From Streptomyces sp. DH41 (GTDB lineage: Bacteria; Actinomycetota; Actinomycetes; Streptomycetales; Streptomycetaceae), in assembly GCF_029813785.1 (NCBI RefSeq), contig NZ_JARVKY010000005.1, positions 62,001 through 126,000 on the forward strand: 64,000 nucleotides of DNA, given 5' to 3'. A program made the position numbers and the translations under genes. The first letter of the stretch is position 1. Each line of letters opens with the position of its first letter. Below, one piece after another: positions 33,040 to 41,994 of this stretch. The notes beneath the pieces were generated by a model that searched no databases, was not told the DNA's origin, and saw nothing but the letters and a program-made list of their open reading frames with translations.

Positions 33040-35631
33040 TTGCTCCCCCCTCAGCCCTCCCCGGTCAGCTTCGAGCACCTGCCGGACGGACTCGGTATCG
33101 GTGTCGCCTCCCCCCGGCTGACCTGGACCTTGCCCGCAGGCACCGGCCGCCAGGTGTCGTACGAGCTGGAACTCGAACGCCGTGGCGGCATCCGCCGCAC
33201 CGGGCGCGTCGACAGCGCCGAGCAGGTCCTCGTGCCGTGGCCCGGCGACCCCCTGACATCCCGGGAACGCGCCACCGTCCGCGTCCGCGTCTGGACCCCC
33301 GACGCCGCAGGCCCCTCGGAGTGGAGCACACCGGCAGACGTCGAGGCCGGACTCCTCGACGCCGCCGACTGGCAGGCCGTACCCGTGGGCGCCGACTGGG
33401 ACGAGGAACCCGAGGGCGAGCGCCGCCCCGCCCGCGTGCGCAAGGACTTCCGTCTCGACCGGCCCATTGCCCGCGCACGCCTCTACGTCACCGCTCACGG
33501 CCTGTACGAGGTGGAGATCAACGGACACCGCGTCGGCGACGATGCGCTCGCACCGGGTTGGACCGTCTATCCGCACCGGCTGCGGTACCGCACCCACGAC
33601 GTCACCGCCCACCTCACCGAGGGCGCCAACACCGTCGGTGCCTGGCTCGGCGACGGCTGGTACCGCGGCAAGTACGGCTTCGACGGCGGCACCCGCAACA
33701 TCTACGGCACCGACCAGTCCCTCATCGCCCAACTGGAGGTGGAGTACGACGACGGCACCACGCAGGTCGTCGCCACCGACCGAACCTGGGAAGCGGCGCC
33801 CGGCCCGATCCTCACCAGCGGCCTGTACGAAGGGGAGACCTTCGACGCCCGCCTGCACGATCCCGCGTGGGCCACACCGTCCGCGGCCGGCACAGGGGAC
33901 TGGACGCCGGTCCGCACGGGCGCACGAGACGCCGGCACCCTCGTCGCTCCTCTCGGACCGCCCGTACGCTGCACCGAGGAGGTCACCCCGGTCACCGTCA
34001 CCCGCACCGGCGACGGGCGTCACCTGCTCGACTTCGGGCAGAACCTCGTCGGCCGTCTCCGGGTCACCGTCGACGGACCGGCCGGTACCACCCTCACCCT
34101 GCGGCACGCCGAAGTCCTCCAGGACGGCGAGCTGGCCACTCGCCCCCTGCGCGAGGCGACGTCCGTCGACACCCTGATCCTCTCCGGCACGGGACCGCTG
34201 ACCTGGGAGCCCCGTTTCACCCTGCACGGATTCCGCTACGCCGAGATCGCCGGCTGGCCGGGCGACCTGACGGCGGGGCAGGTGACCGCCCGCGTGTACC
34301 ACACGGACATGCGCCGCACCGGATGGTTCGAGTGCAGCGACCCGCTAGTCAACCGCCTGCATGAGAACGTCGTGTGGAGCATGCGCGGCAACTTCGTCGA
34401 CCTGCCCACCGACTGCCCCCAGCGCGACGAACGCCTCGGCTGGACCGGCGACATCCAGGTCTTCGCCCCGACGGCGAGTTTCCTCTACGACTGCGCCGGC
34501 CTGCTCGACTCCTGGCTCACCGACGTCGGCATCGAACAGCTCCCGGACGGCACGATCCCCTGGTACGTCCCCGTCATCCCGGGCGAACCGATGTGGACGC
34601 CGATCCACCCCGGTGCCGCATGGGGCGACGTCGCCACACTCACTCCCTGGACGCTCTTCCAGCGCTACGGCGACCTGGAACTCCTGCGCCGCCACTACCC
34701 CATGGCCAAAGCGTGGGTCGAGCTGGTCGAACGCCTCGCCGGTCCTACGCGCCTGTGGGACACCGGCGTCCAGCTGGGGGACTGGCTCGACCCGGCCGCC
34801 CCACCGGACGATCCGGCCGCAGGCCGTACCGACCGCTACCTGGTCGCCACCGCCTACTTCGCCCACTCCGCGCGACATCTCGCCCTGGCCGCAGCGGAGT
34901 TGCGGTTCGACGCGGACAGCGAACGGTACGCGGCACTCGCCGCCGAGGTAGCCGACGCATTCCGGCGACGGTACGTCCTGCCCTCGGCCCGCCTCACGAG
35001 CGACAGCGCCACCGCGTACGCGATCGCCCTCGCCTTCGACCTGCTCACGCCGCAACAGCGCCGACCGGCTGCCGACCGCCTCGCCGAGATCGTGCTCGCC
35101 GACGGCGCGCGCATCTCCACCGGCTTCGTCGGCACCCCGCTCATCTGCGACGCCCTCACCGACAACGGTCACCTCGACGTCGCCTACCAGCTGTTGCTGC
35201 AGACCGAGTGCCCCTCCTGGCTCTACACCGTGACCATGGGAGCGACCACGATCTGGGAGCGCTGGGACAGTCTGCGGCCCGACGGCACCCTCAACCCGGG
35301 CGGCATGACCAGCTTCAACCACTACGCGCTCGGAGCCGTTGCCGACTGGCTGCACCGGGTGGTCGGCGGTATCAGCGCCACCGCCCCAGGCTACCGCCGG
35401 CTTTCCTTCCGCCCCCGTCCGGGCGGCGGCATCAGCTGGGCCCGTGTCCGCCATGACACTCCCTACGGGACGGCCGCACTGTCCTGGGAGCTCACCGCCA
35501 CTGGCATGACGGCCGACATCACGGTGCCGGAAGGCTGTACGGCCACAGTGGAACTCCCCGGCTGCCCACCCCTCGCCCTCGGGCCGGGCGAACATGTCCT
35601 GGACACCGCAGAACTCGGAGCGGCGGCCTGA
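33040..35631 (+). CDS. Alpha-L-rhamnosidase, GH78
   Basis: An 863-residue glycoside hydrolase of family 78, which removes terminal alpha-L-rhamnose from plant glycosides. The order is an N-terminal beta domain, the rhamnosidase accessory domain (YVTAHGLYEVEINGHRVGDD), the catalytic (alpha/alpha)6 barrel with DCPQRDERLGWTGD at residues 458-471 carrying the acidic residues, and a C-terminal beta domain. No signal peptide is present, so it acts inside the cell on imported rhamnosides. The TTG start at 33040 has AGAAGGG upstream. It is the last gene of the importer operon. Confidence 0.94.
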   Translation: MLPPQPSPVSFEHLPDGLGIGVASPRLTWTLPAGTGRQVSYELELERRGGIRRTGRVDSAEQVLVPWPGDPLTSRERATVRVRVWTPDAAGPSEWSTPADVEAGLLDAADWQAVPVGADWDEEPEGERRPARVRKDFRLDRPIARARLYVTAHGLYEVEINGHRVGDDALAPGWTVYPHRLRYRTHDVTAHLTEGANTVGAWLGDGWYRGKYGFDGGTRNIYGTDQSLIAQLEVEYDDGTTQVVATDRTWEAAPGPILTSGLYEGETFDARLHDPAWATPSAAGTGDWTPVRTGARDAGTLVAPLGPPVRCTEEVTPVTVTRTGDGRHLLDFGQNLVGRLRVTVDGPAGTTLTLRHAEVLQDGELATRPLREATSVDTLILSGTGPLTWEPRFTLHGFRYAEIAGWPGDLTAGQVTARVYHTDMRRTGWFECSDPLVNRLHENVVWSMRGNFVDLPTDCPQRDERLGWTGDIQVFAPTASFLYDCAGLLDSWLTDVGIEQLPDGTIPWYVPVIPGEPMWTPIHPGAAWGDVATLTPWTLFQRYGDLELLRRHYPMAKAWVELVERLAGPTRLWDTGVQLGDWLDPAAPPDDPAAGRTDRYLVATAYFAHSARHLALAAAELRFDADSERYAALAAEVADAFRRRYVLPSARLTSDSATAYAIALAFDLLTPQQRRPAADRLAEIVLADGARISTGFVGTPLICDALTDNGHLDVAYQLLLQTECPSWLYTVTMGATTIWERWDSLRPDGTLNPGGMTSFNHYALGAVADWLHRVVGGISATAPGYRRLSFRPRPGGGISWARVRHDTPYGTAALSWELTATGMTADITVPEGCTATVELPGCPPLALGPGEHVLDTAELGAAA

Positions 35632-35655
35632 CCGTCTCCCATACGCGAAGAGGGA

Positions 35656-35687
35656 CAGCCCGACGCATCACGCGATGCGTCGGGCTG
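35656..35687 (+). terminator. Strong terminator after the rhamnosidase
   Basis: A 14-base perfect stem (CAGCCCGACGCATC with its complement) closes a four-base ACGC loop and is followed by CTATTTGTC. It starts 25 bases after the stop and ends the importer-rhamnosidase operon. Confidence 0.82.
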
Positions 35688-36121
35688 CTATTTGTCTAGC
35701 GAATTCAGATCATCCAGGGCGTCGATGGCGGAGAATTCTATCGGCCCGTTCAATTGAAATTTTAGGGCGCCATTAAAATCCCAAGGAAGGAAACCTGCTG
35801 GTGAGGGCCTATTTTAAATACGAGGTCCCGGAGGGTTGACCTTGCATCGGAGGAGGCCATAGTTTCCAGCCTGCTGGGAAGAACTTCGTGGCTGAATACG
35901 GCCGTGGCGCTGAGTGCTCACCGTGGGACGCGGCGAGCACTCTGCCGCCGAGAAGTGAAAAAGGGAATGCGATCCCTCGCAGCTCCGCGACCACGCGGCT
36001 GCTCCCAGAGCCCCATCGAGCCGGGGCCGGCCGTGACCTGACCCCTCGGCCGGCCTCACCTCCCCCCCCAACCCGCGGCGGCGCTTCGTACTGCCGCCAT
36101 CCCTCAGTCCGGAGAGCCGCT
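35688..36121. promoter_or_regulatory. AT-rich leader and promoter region of the GH3 gene
   Basis: This 434-base gap holds no gene. From about 35700 to 35820 it is much richer in A and T than its surroundings. A TTGACC box at 35835-35840 is followed 16 bases later by CATAGT, a possible promoter, which would give a leader of about 250 bases. Confidence 0.4.
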
Positions 36122-38599
36122 GTGAACCGACGAACGTTCCTATCCGCCGCAGCCTTCACGGCCCTGGCCGCGAGCATGGCCCCCGCGGTCACCGACCGTG
36201 CGGTCGCCGCGCCGCGGTCCGTGGCGCAGGACCGGGCCGCCGCACTGCTCGCCCGCATGACGGCCGGCGAGAAGGAGGCCCTCGTACGCTGCGACTTCGC
36301 CGCCGTGGCCCACCTCGGCATCCCTGCCCTCACCATGGTCGACGCCTCTGCAGGGCTGCGCGGCGAGACGGGAGTCACGGCGTTCCCCGTGCCGGTCGCC
36401 CAGGCGGCCACCTTCGACGAGACGCTCGCGGGCCGGATCGGGAAGGCCATCGGTACCGAGGGCCGGGCCAAGGGGTACAACAACGCCCTCGGCCCCACCA
36501 TCGACCTGACCCGCACCTGGCACTTCGGCCGTCAGGCCGAGGCCATGGGCGAGGACCCAGTACTCGCCGGACGGCTGGGCGCCGCCCTCACCGTGGCCAT
36601 CCAGTCCCAGCACATGGCGGCCACTCTCAAGCACTTCGCCGCCTACACCCAGGAAGTCAACCGCTTCTTCATCGACACCAAGGTGTCCGACAGAGCGCTC
36701 CACGAGTACTACCAGGCGCCCTTCCGTCGCGTGATCGCCGCCGCCCCCGCCACCTCGGTGATGATGGCGTACCCGAAGATCAACGGCACGTTCGCGACAC
36801 GGCACCCCGGCCTGTTCGACGACCTGAAGAAGGGCATGGGCCTCCAGGGCTACACCGTGCCCGACTTCTGGGCCGGAGACGACCAGGTGGCCGCCGCTCG
36901 GGCCGGCATGGACCTCGCCGGACTCGGCCCCGGCGGTGTCCAGATCCCGGCTGGTTCCCTCACCGGCGGAGCGATACCGGCCGCGCGGCTCGACGACGCG
37001 GCCCGGCGCATCCTCGTCACCATGTTCGCGAACGGCCTCTTCGACCACCCCGTCCCCGCCCCGTCGGGCAACGTCAGCACCCAGGCGCACAAAGACCTCG
37101 CGCACGAAGCGGCCGTCGCCTCCACGGTGCTCCTCGCCAACCGCACCGCGGCCCTGCCGCTCACCAGCACGGTGAAGTCGCTCGCCGTCATCGGCCCGGC
37201 CGGGTCCGACACCTTCACCGGCGTGTCCGGCTCCACCTACGTCGACCCCGGGACCTGGACCACCCCGCTCGACGCGATCCGGGCCCGCGCCGGAAGCTCC
37301 GTCAAGGTCACACACGCCCAGGGAACCAAGGGCGACCTCCCCCTCACCACGGTCCCCTCCACCGTCCTGCGCACCCCGACCGGGGCGGCCGGCCTGACGG
37401 CGAGCTACTACGCCAGTGCCGACGGCACCGGCACACCGGTCGCGACCCGCACCGACACCACCGTCGACTTCACCGCCGCCCCCGTCGAGGGCCTGCCACA
37501 GGTGTGGTCGGCCAAGTGGACCGGCACGCTGACCCCGACCACCACCGGCCTGCACCGCTTCTCCCTGCTGCCCTCAGGGACGACCACGCTCAAGATCGAC
37601 GGCAGGACGGTCATCTCCGGCACCCGCCAGATGGCCCGCTTCTTCCTCGGCCCCTACGACTACCCGCTCCAGGGAACCGCCGAACTGACCGCCGGACGCG
37701 CCGTCACCGTGGAGATCACCTACAACAACGCCACCGCCGAACCCGGAACGTGCGGCCTGACCTTCGGCTGGCAACCTGAGTCCCTCATCCCCGCCGCCGT
37801 GATGGCGGTCCGCGCGGCCGACGCCGCCGTCGTCTTCGTGAACCGGGTCGCCGGCGAGGGCATGGACCACGACGGATACGCGCTGCCCGGCGACCAGGAC
37901 CAGCTCATCAAGGCCGTGGCCGGCGCCAACCCGCGCACGATCGTCGTCCTCAACACCGACGGCCCCGTCGCCACCCCCTGGCTGAACGACGTGGAGGCCG
38001 TGATCCAGACGTGGTACGCGGGCCGCGGTGCCGGCACAGCCATCGCCGCCGTCCTCTTCGGCGACAGCGACCCGGCCGGCCGCCTCCCGGTGACCTTCCC
38101 CACCGACGCCACCCAGGGCCCCGGCACCACCCCCGCCACCTACCCGGGCACGAACGGCACCGTCGCCTACGACGAGGAAATCGCCGTCGGCTACCGCTTC
38201 TACGACGCCAAGAAGCAGGAACCCCGCTTCCCCTTCGGCCACGGCCTGTCCTACACGACCTTCGCGCACGGCTCCCTGGAAGCCACCTACGACAAGGCCG
38301 CCCAGCAGGTCATCATCGAGGTCACCGTGACCAACACCGGACGGCGCGAGGGCACCGAAGTCCTCCAGGTGTACGCCACCCTTCCCGCCTCGGCGGCGGC
38401 GGAGCCTCGCCACCTGGTCGCGTTCCAGAAGGTCACCCTCCCCGCGGCCGGCTCCAAGCGGCTGAGCCTGCCGATCCCGGTCCAGGACCTCAGCGTGTGG
38501 TCGTCGGGAGCGATGACGCTCACCCCGGGTGCTTACACCTTCGCCACAGCACGGTCGTCCCGCGTTATCACCGCGCAGCGTTCCCTCACGCTCGGCTGA
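36122..38599 (+). CDS. Tat-exported GH3 beta-glucosidase with PA14 insert
   Basis: An 825-residue glycoside hydrolase family 3 enzyme. The N-terminus NRRTFLSAAAFTALAASM is a twin-arginine signal. The GH3 barrel has KHFAAYTQE and a candidate nucleophile, Asp248, in VPDFWAGDD (usually SDW or SDF). A PA14-type domain at about residues 420-560 interrupts the C-terminal sandwich, and a fibronectin-like domain ends the chain. GGAGAG supports GTG 36122 over longer frames. It probably releases glucose outside the cell, complementing the intracellular rhamnosidase. Confidence 0.93.
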   Translation: MNRRTFLSAAAFTALAASMAPAVTDRAVAAPRSVAQDRAAALLARMTAGEKEALVRCDFAAVAHLGIPALTMVDASAGLRGETGVTAFPVPVAQAATFDETLAGRIGKAIGTEGRAKGYNNALGPTIDLTRTWHFGRQAEAMGEDPVLAGRLGAALTVAIQSQHMAATLKHFAAYTQEVNRFFIDTKVSDRALHEYYQAPFRRVIAAAPATSVMMAYPKINGTFATRHPGLFDDLKKGMGLQGYTVPDFWAGDDQVAAARAGMDLAGLGPGGVQIPAGSLTGGAIPAARLDDAARRILVTMFANGLFDHPVPAPSGNVSTQAHKDLAHEAAVASTVLLANRTAALPLTSTVKSLAVIGPAGSDTFTGVSGSTYVDPGTWTTPLDAIRARAGSSVKVTHAQGTKGDLPLTTVPSTVLRTPTGAAGLTASYYASADGTGTPVATRTDTTVDFTAAPVEGLPQVWSAKWTGTLTPTTTGLHRFSLLPSGTTTLKIDGRTVISGTRQMARFFLGPYDYPLQGTAELTAGRAVTVEITYNNATAEPGTCGLTFGWQPESLIPAAVMAVRAADAAVVFVNRVAGEGMDHDGYALPGDQDQLIKAVAGANPRTIVVLNTDGPVATPWLNDVEAVIQTWYAGRGAGTAIAAVLFGDSDPAGRLPVTFPTDATQGPGTTPATYPGTNGTVAYDEEIAVGYRFYDAKKQEPRFPFGHGLSYTTFAHGSLEATYDKAAQQVIIEVTVTNTGRREGTEVLQVYATLPASAAAEPRHLVAFQKVTLPAAGSKRLSLPIPVQDLSVWSSGAMTLTPGAYTFATARSSRVITAQRSLTLG

Positions 38600-38624
38600 C
38601 CACCGTCAGACCTCCCGAGTCGTC

Positions 38625-38674
38625 GGCGGCTCGTGTGACCGCTGCGCGGTCGAGTGAACGTCACACGAGCCGCC
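38625..38674 (+). terminator. Long hairpin after the GH3 gene
   Basis: A perfect 15-base stem, GGCGGCTCGTGTGAC (38625-38639) with its complement at 38660-38674, encloses 20 bases. It begins 26 bases after the stop. Confidence 0.72.
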
Positions 38675-38750
38675 ACCAGCCGACCCAGCCCTGACACCCC
38701 ACGCCTCGCTCCAGCCAACCACACAACTCCTTCCCGCCCGGAGTCCGTCC

Positions 38751-40019
38751 GTGACACGCACCTCACACCTGCTCGGCCTCGCCATCAGCCTGGCGCTCGC
38801 AGCCACCACGACGACCGGATGCGGCCCGTTCGGCACCGAACAGGACGGGCCAGTCGAGTTGTCCGTCAGGGCAAGCGCCACTGACAAGTCCGCGATGGAC
38901 GCTGTCGTCGCCGAGTTCCACCGCCTCACCTCTGACACACACGTCACGGTCGACTACTCCGACGCCGGCGACCTCCAGCAGGAACTCCCGGGCGAGCTCC
39001 GCGCGGGTGACGGCCCCGACGTGTTCACCGTCTGGCCCGGCAACGGCAACCCCGCCTCCGTCACCGCGCTGGAGCACGACGGCCTATTGGAGAACCTGAG
39101 CCTTCGCCGCTTCAACCTCACGATGCCCACAGGCGTCAAACCGGTCACTGACGTGAACGGCAGCACGTTCGCGGTACCCGTGACCTTCAGCGGCATCGGA
39201 ACAGTCTTCTCCACGGAAGCACTGGACACCATCGGAGGAGCACCGCCCCGGACCTGGACAGAACTTCTGACCCTCTGCGACAAGGCCCGTGACCACGGCA
39301 AGGTCCTCCTCGCCCTGGGCAACGCCACCCCCTGGGTCACCCAACTCATCACCTACGCCCTGGTCGCGACAACCGTCTACGCCGACGAACCGGACTTCGA
39401 CAGCAACATGGAACTCGGCAAGGAAACCTTCGCCAACTCCGGCTGGCGAACCGCCCTGCACAAGTACATGGAGATGGACGAGCGCGGCTGCTTCAACGCC
39501 GACCCACTGGACACGACGTACGAGGAGACACTCGACCAGGTGGCCACGGGCCGGGCCGTGGGAGTCGTCCAGGTCGCGAGCGTACTGTCCGAGCTACGTG
39601 CCGCCGCCCCCGGCCTGACACTGCACATGACCGCACTGCCCGCCACAGATGACCCCGACGACACACGGATGCCGGGTGCGGTATCGGCCGCCTATGGCCT
39701 CAACCCCGACACTCCACACCGCAAGGAGGCCCTCGCTTTCATCGACTTCCTGGGATCCGATCGCGGACAGAACCTGTACAACCGCTCCGGCGCCACCCTG
39801 CCCGCCATCCCGAACGCCTCCTTCACCGTCGACCCCGCGATCAGGGAGGTCGCGGAGCGGCAGAAGGCTGGAACTACCGTTCCCTTCATGGATCAGCGCT
39901 GGCCGAACTCCGCCGTGCAGCAGGCACACTTTGCCCAGGTCGAAGCTCTATTCTCCGGGACCACGGACATCGAAGCGGCCCTGGCCGCTCTCGGAAAGGC
40001 TTATCGAAAGCGAAATTGA
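38751..40019 (+). CDS. Orphan ABC solute-binding lipoprotein
   Basis: A 422-residue extracellular binding protein of the sugar type. The signal peptide ends at TTTTGC with lipidated Cys24. Domain features include GPDVFTVWPGNGN, FAVPVTFSGIGTVFSTEAL and a C-terminal GSDRGQNLYNRSGATLPAI. GGAG lies before GTG 38751. No permease or ATPase gene accompanies it, and 200 bases on an IS630 element begins, so partner genes may have been lost. It may serve the importer at 29.7 kb. Confidence 0.9.
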   Translation: MTRTSHLLGLAISLALAATTTTGCGPFGTEQDGPVELSVRASATDKSAMDAVVAEFHRLTSDTHVTVDYSDAGDLQQELPGELRAGDGPDVFTVWPGNGNPASVTALEHDGLLENLSLRRFNLTMPTGVKPVTDVNGSTFAVPVTFSGIGTVFSTEALDTIGGAPPRTWTELLTLCDKARDHGKVLLALGNATPWVTQLITYALVATTVYADEPDFDSNMELGKETFANSGWRTALHKYMEMDERGCFNADPLDTTYEETLDQVATGRAVGVVQVASVLSELRAAAPGLTLHMTALPATDDPDDTRMPGAVSAAYGLNPDTPHRKEALAFIDFLGSDRGQNLYNRSGATLPAIPNASFTVDPAIREVAERQKAGTTVPFMDQRWPNSAVQQAHFAQVEALFSGTTDIEAALAALGKAYRKRN

Positions 40020-40192
40020 CGCAGGCATGAAAAGTATATCTTTGAGAGCCAGTGAGCGGATATCGTCCAGACCTCGTCGCGACTCCGCTCATTCCAGTTC
40101 GGCTTCCGATGAAATGTCATGTGACGGTGTGAGGTCCCGTGAGATCTTGGACAGTTTGGTCCCAGAAGATGCTGGACGCCACCGGTAGATGC

Positions 40193-40218
40193 TACTGAGC
40201 TTGAACTCGTGGTGTCGT
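40193..40218 (+). repeat. IS630 left terminal inverted repeat
   Basis: TACTGAG followed by a TTGAACTCGTGG block and GTCGT. It matches the reverse complement of 41314-41339 at 24 of 26 positions. The first two bases TA are the duplicated target. Confidence 0.85.
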
Positions 40219-40227
40219 CTTCGGTGA

Positions 40228-40827
40228 TCAGGGGTTGATGGTCAGTCCCGTCTCGGCAAGGCAGCCGTCTATGAGGTGGTTGCGGTACTGGATGTGGCGG
40301 AGACCGCGCCGGATGCGTTGGACGAGGTGTTCGGGGGTGCTGAAGGCGACGTTGGAGAGCCAGCCGCGTCGCAGGAGCGACCAGATGCCTTCGACGGGGT
40401 TGAGGTCGGGTGCGTAGGGCGGGAGGTAATAGATGGTGAGCCAGTCCCGGGTTGCCGCCCATTCCCGTAGGTCGGCGGCCTTGTGGACGTTCAGGTTGTC
40501 CCAGACGAGCACGATCGGGCCACCGAGTTGCTGGTGTGCTGCGATCAGCAGGTCCCGGTAGTCGCGCCAGGAGAAGCTCTTGCGTCCGTCGCGGTTGCCG
40601 TCGTCGTGGCGGGGCCGGTGGCCGGGCTTGTAGCAGGTCAACGCTGCGATGGAGATGCGTCTGCGGGATCGGCCGCGGACTCGTACCACTGGGGTGCGGC
40701 CGCGCTGTGACCAGGCCCTGGCCTGCGGCGGCGTCATGGAGAATCCGGCTTCGTCCTCGAAGATCAGCCAGGCTCCACGGGCCGCCGCGAGTCTTCCGCG
40801 CAGGGCCACACCTCCTTGACCCACCCG
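40228..40827 (-). CDS. IS630 transposase, catalytic part (OrfB)
   Basis: The catalytic DDE domain: GAWLIFEDEAGFSM, then VLVWDNLNVHK and PDLNPVEGIWSLLRRGW supply the acidic triad. The frame is open well upstream but homology begins about 40820, so the start given is approximate. It lies in the -1 frame relative to OrfA, so a programmed -1 frameshift would be needed to make the full protein. A simple frameshift mutation would give the same picture. Confidence 0.85.
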   Translation of the reverse strand, partial: RVGQGGVALRGRLAAARGAWLIFEDEAGFSMTPPQARAWSQRGRTPVVRVRGRSRRRISIAALTCYKPGHRPRHDDGNRDGRKSFSWRDYRDLLIAAHQQLGGPIVLVWDNLNVHKAADLREWAATRDWLTIYYLPPYAPDLNPVEGIWSLLRRGWLSNVAFSTPEHLVQRIRRGLRHIQYRNHLIDGCLAETGLTINP

Positions 40828-41273
40828 GCGACCGCCTCGTCGTCCCGCTCCATCGCCCGTCGGGCCGGGACCTGGCAGGACCAGCCGTTGCGCACCAGCA
40901 GCTTGCGCACGCCCTGGATGGTGTAGGTGAGGTGGAAGCGCCGGCCGATCACCGTCTTCACACGGCTCAGGGTCCAGCGCTGGTCCTCCCAGCCATGGGC
41001 GGCCGGCCCCTTGGCCAGCTCCGCCTCCAGCTGGGCGAACTGCCTCTCGTTCAGCCTCGGCAGCGATGCCGGCCCCTGTGACCGCAGAGCCCGTGGGCCG
41101 TCCTCGTCCCACTTCCGCCGCCATCGCTGCACCGAGCGGACGCTGACCCGCAAGTCCCCGGCGATCACCGAGCTCGCGTCGCCCTGAGCGAACCTCTCGG
41201 CCGCCTTGATCCGTAAGTCTTCGCGGAACTGCTGCCGTTCGGCGGTCAGCCCGCCCCCTTGTGGATACCGCAT
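40764..41273 (-). CDS. IS630 transposase, DNA-binding part (OrfA)
   Basis: A 169-residue frame from ATG 41273 (GTG 41291 is possible). It has a helix-turn-helix, ASSVIAGDLRVSVRSVQRWR, then a second one with WTLSRVKTVIGRRFHLTYTI. It ends SRRPVEPG just where intact relatives continue with RGRLAAARGAW, which here is in the OrfB frame. It would bind the terminal repeats of the element. Confidence 0.85.
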   Translation of the reverse strand: MRYPQGGGLTAERQQFREDLRIKAAERFAQGDASSVIAGDLRVSVRSVQRWRRKWDEDGPRALRSQGPASLPRLNERQFAQLEAELAKGPAAHGWEDQRWTLSRVKTVIGRRFHLTYTIQGVRKLLVRNGWSCQVPARRAMERDDEAVAGWVKEVWPCAEDSRRPVEPG

Positions 41274-41313
41274 GCCCCGGTGATACCGCACGGATGTCGA
41301 GGTGTCAGCCCCT

Positions 41314-41339
41314 ACGACTCCACGAGTTCAACCTCAGTA
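41314..41339 (-). repeat. IS630 right terminal inverted repeat
   Basis: ACGACTCCACGAGTTCAACC followed by TCAGTA. It pairs with 40193-40218 with two mismatches; the final TA is the target duplication. Confidence 0.85.
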
Positions 41340-41965
41340 AGAAGGTTGTCCAGCCATGGAACGCCTCGGAGGTGGGTGCCTTCGTCGCTGCGATGAAGAG
41401 TGACCGCCTGTTCGCGCCGTTGCTGCTGTCCGTGATGGGGCTCCGTCCGGCGGAGGTCTGCGGCCTGCGGTGGTCGGACATCGACCTGGACGCGGCCACG
41501 CTCGGCATCACCAACACCCGGACCATGATGGGCAACCGCACGGTGGTGGAGAAGGACACGAAGAGTATGGCGGGGGAGCGTGTGTTGCCGCTCCCGAGCC
41601 TCGTACGGGAGGCGCTGAAGACCTTCTGCGCCACGCAGGCAGTGGAACGCCTGGCGGCGGGCGAGGGGTACGAGGGCGGCGGGTATGTGCTCGTGGATGA
41701 ACTTGGGGGCGCGTTGAACGGTCGGCAGCTCAGAACGCGGGCCTACAAAATAATGGACGCAAACAGCCTTCGCAGGGTTCGTCTGTACGATGCACAGGCG
41801 TCTTGCCTCACGTACCTGGCCAACAACGGGGTGCCGGATCACCTGCTCGCCATGTGGGCTGGGCACACCAACGTGAAGACGACGAAGAAGTGGTACGTGA
41901 AGCCGGACGTGGCGGACCTGCTTCCAGCGGCGGAGGCATGGGGAGGTCTCGCAGGGGGCGTGTGA
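41340..41965 (+). pseudogene. Tyrosine recombinase, N-terminus lost
   Basis: About 208 residues of the catalytic domain of a phage or integrative-element integrase. The first Arg box is GLRPAEVCGLRW. The third box AGHTNVKTTKKWY contains the His and the Tyr nucleophile. The second box, usually HxxR, reads YDAQ, so the second catalytic Arg is Gln. The arm- and core-binding domains are missing and the IS630 right end abuts the remnant. It is probably dead on both counts. It marks the edge of a former mobile element. Confidence 0.8.
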
Positions 41966-41994
41966 AAGATCGTGACAGATGAAGGTGTGAACCC

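Larger units (their letters stand above)
40195..41337 (-). mobile_element. IS630-family insertion sequence, complete
   Basis: A 1143-base element bounded by 24-base imperfect inverted repeats and a duplicated TA target, the hallmark of the IS630/Tc1/mariner group. It carries two overlapping minus-strand frames that together make a DDE transposase. It is inserted at the edge of a broken tyrosine recombinase. I see no further copy in the window. Confidence 0.9.

Noticed and set aside
40027..40188. Short frame MKSISLRASER between the lipoprotein and the IS630 element
   Set aside because: No homology seen, low-complexity Ser/Arg-rich, and it does not continue the integrase after removing the element.
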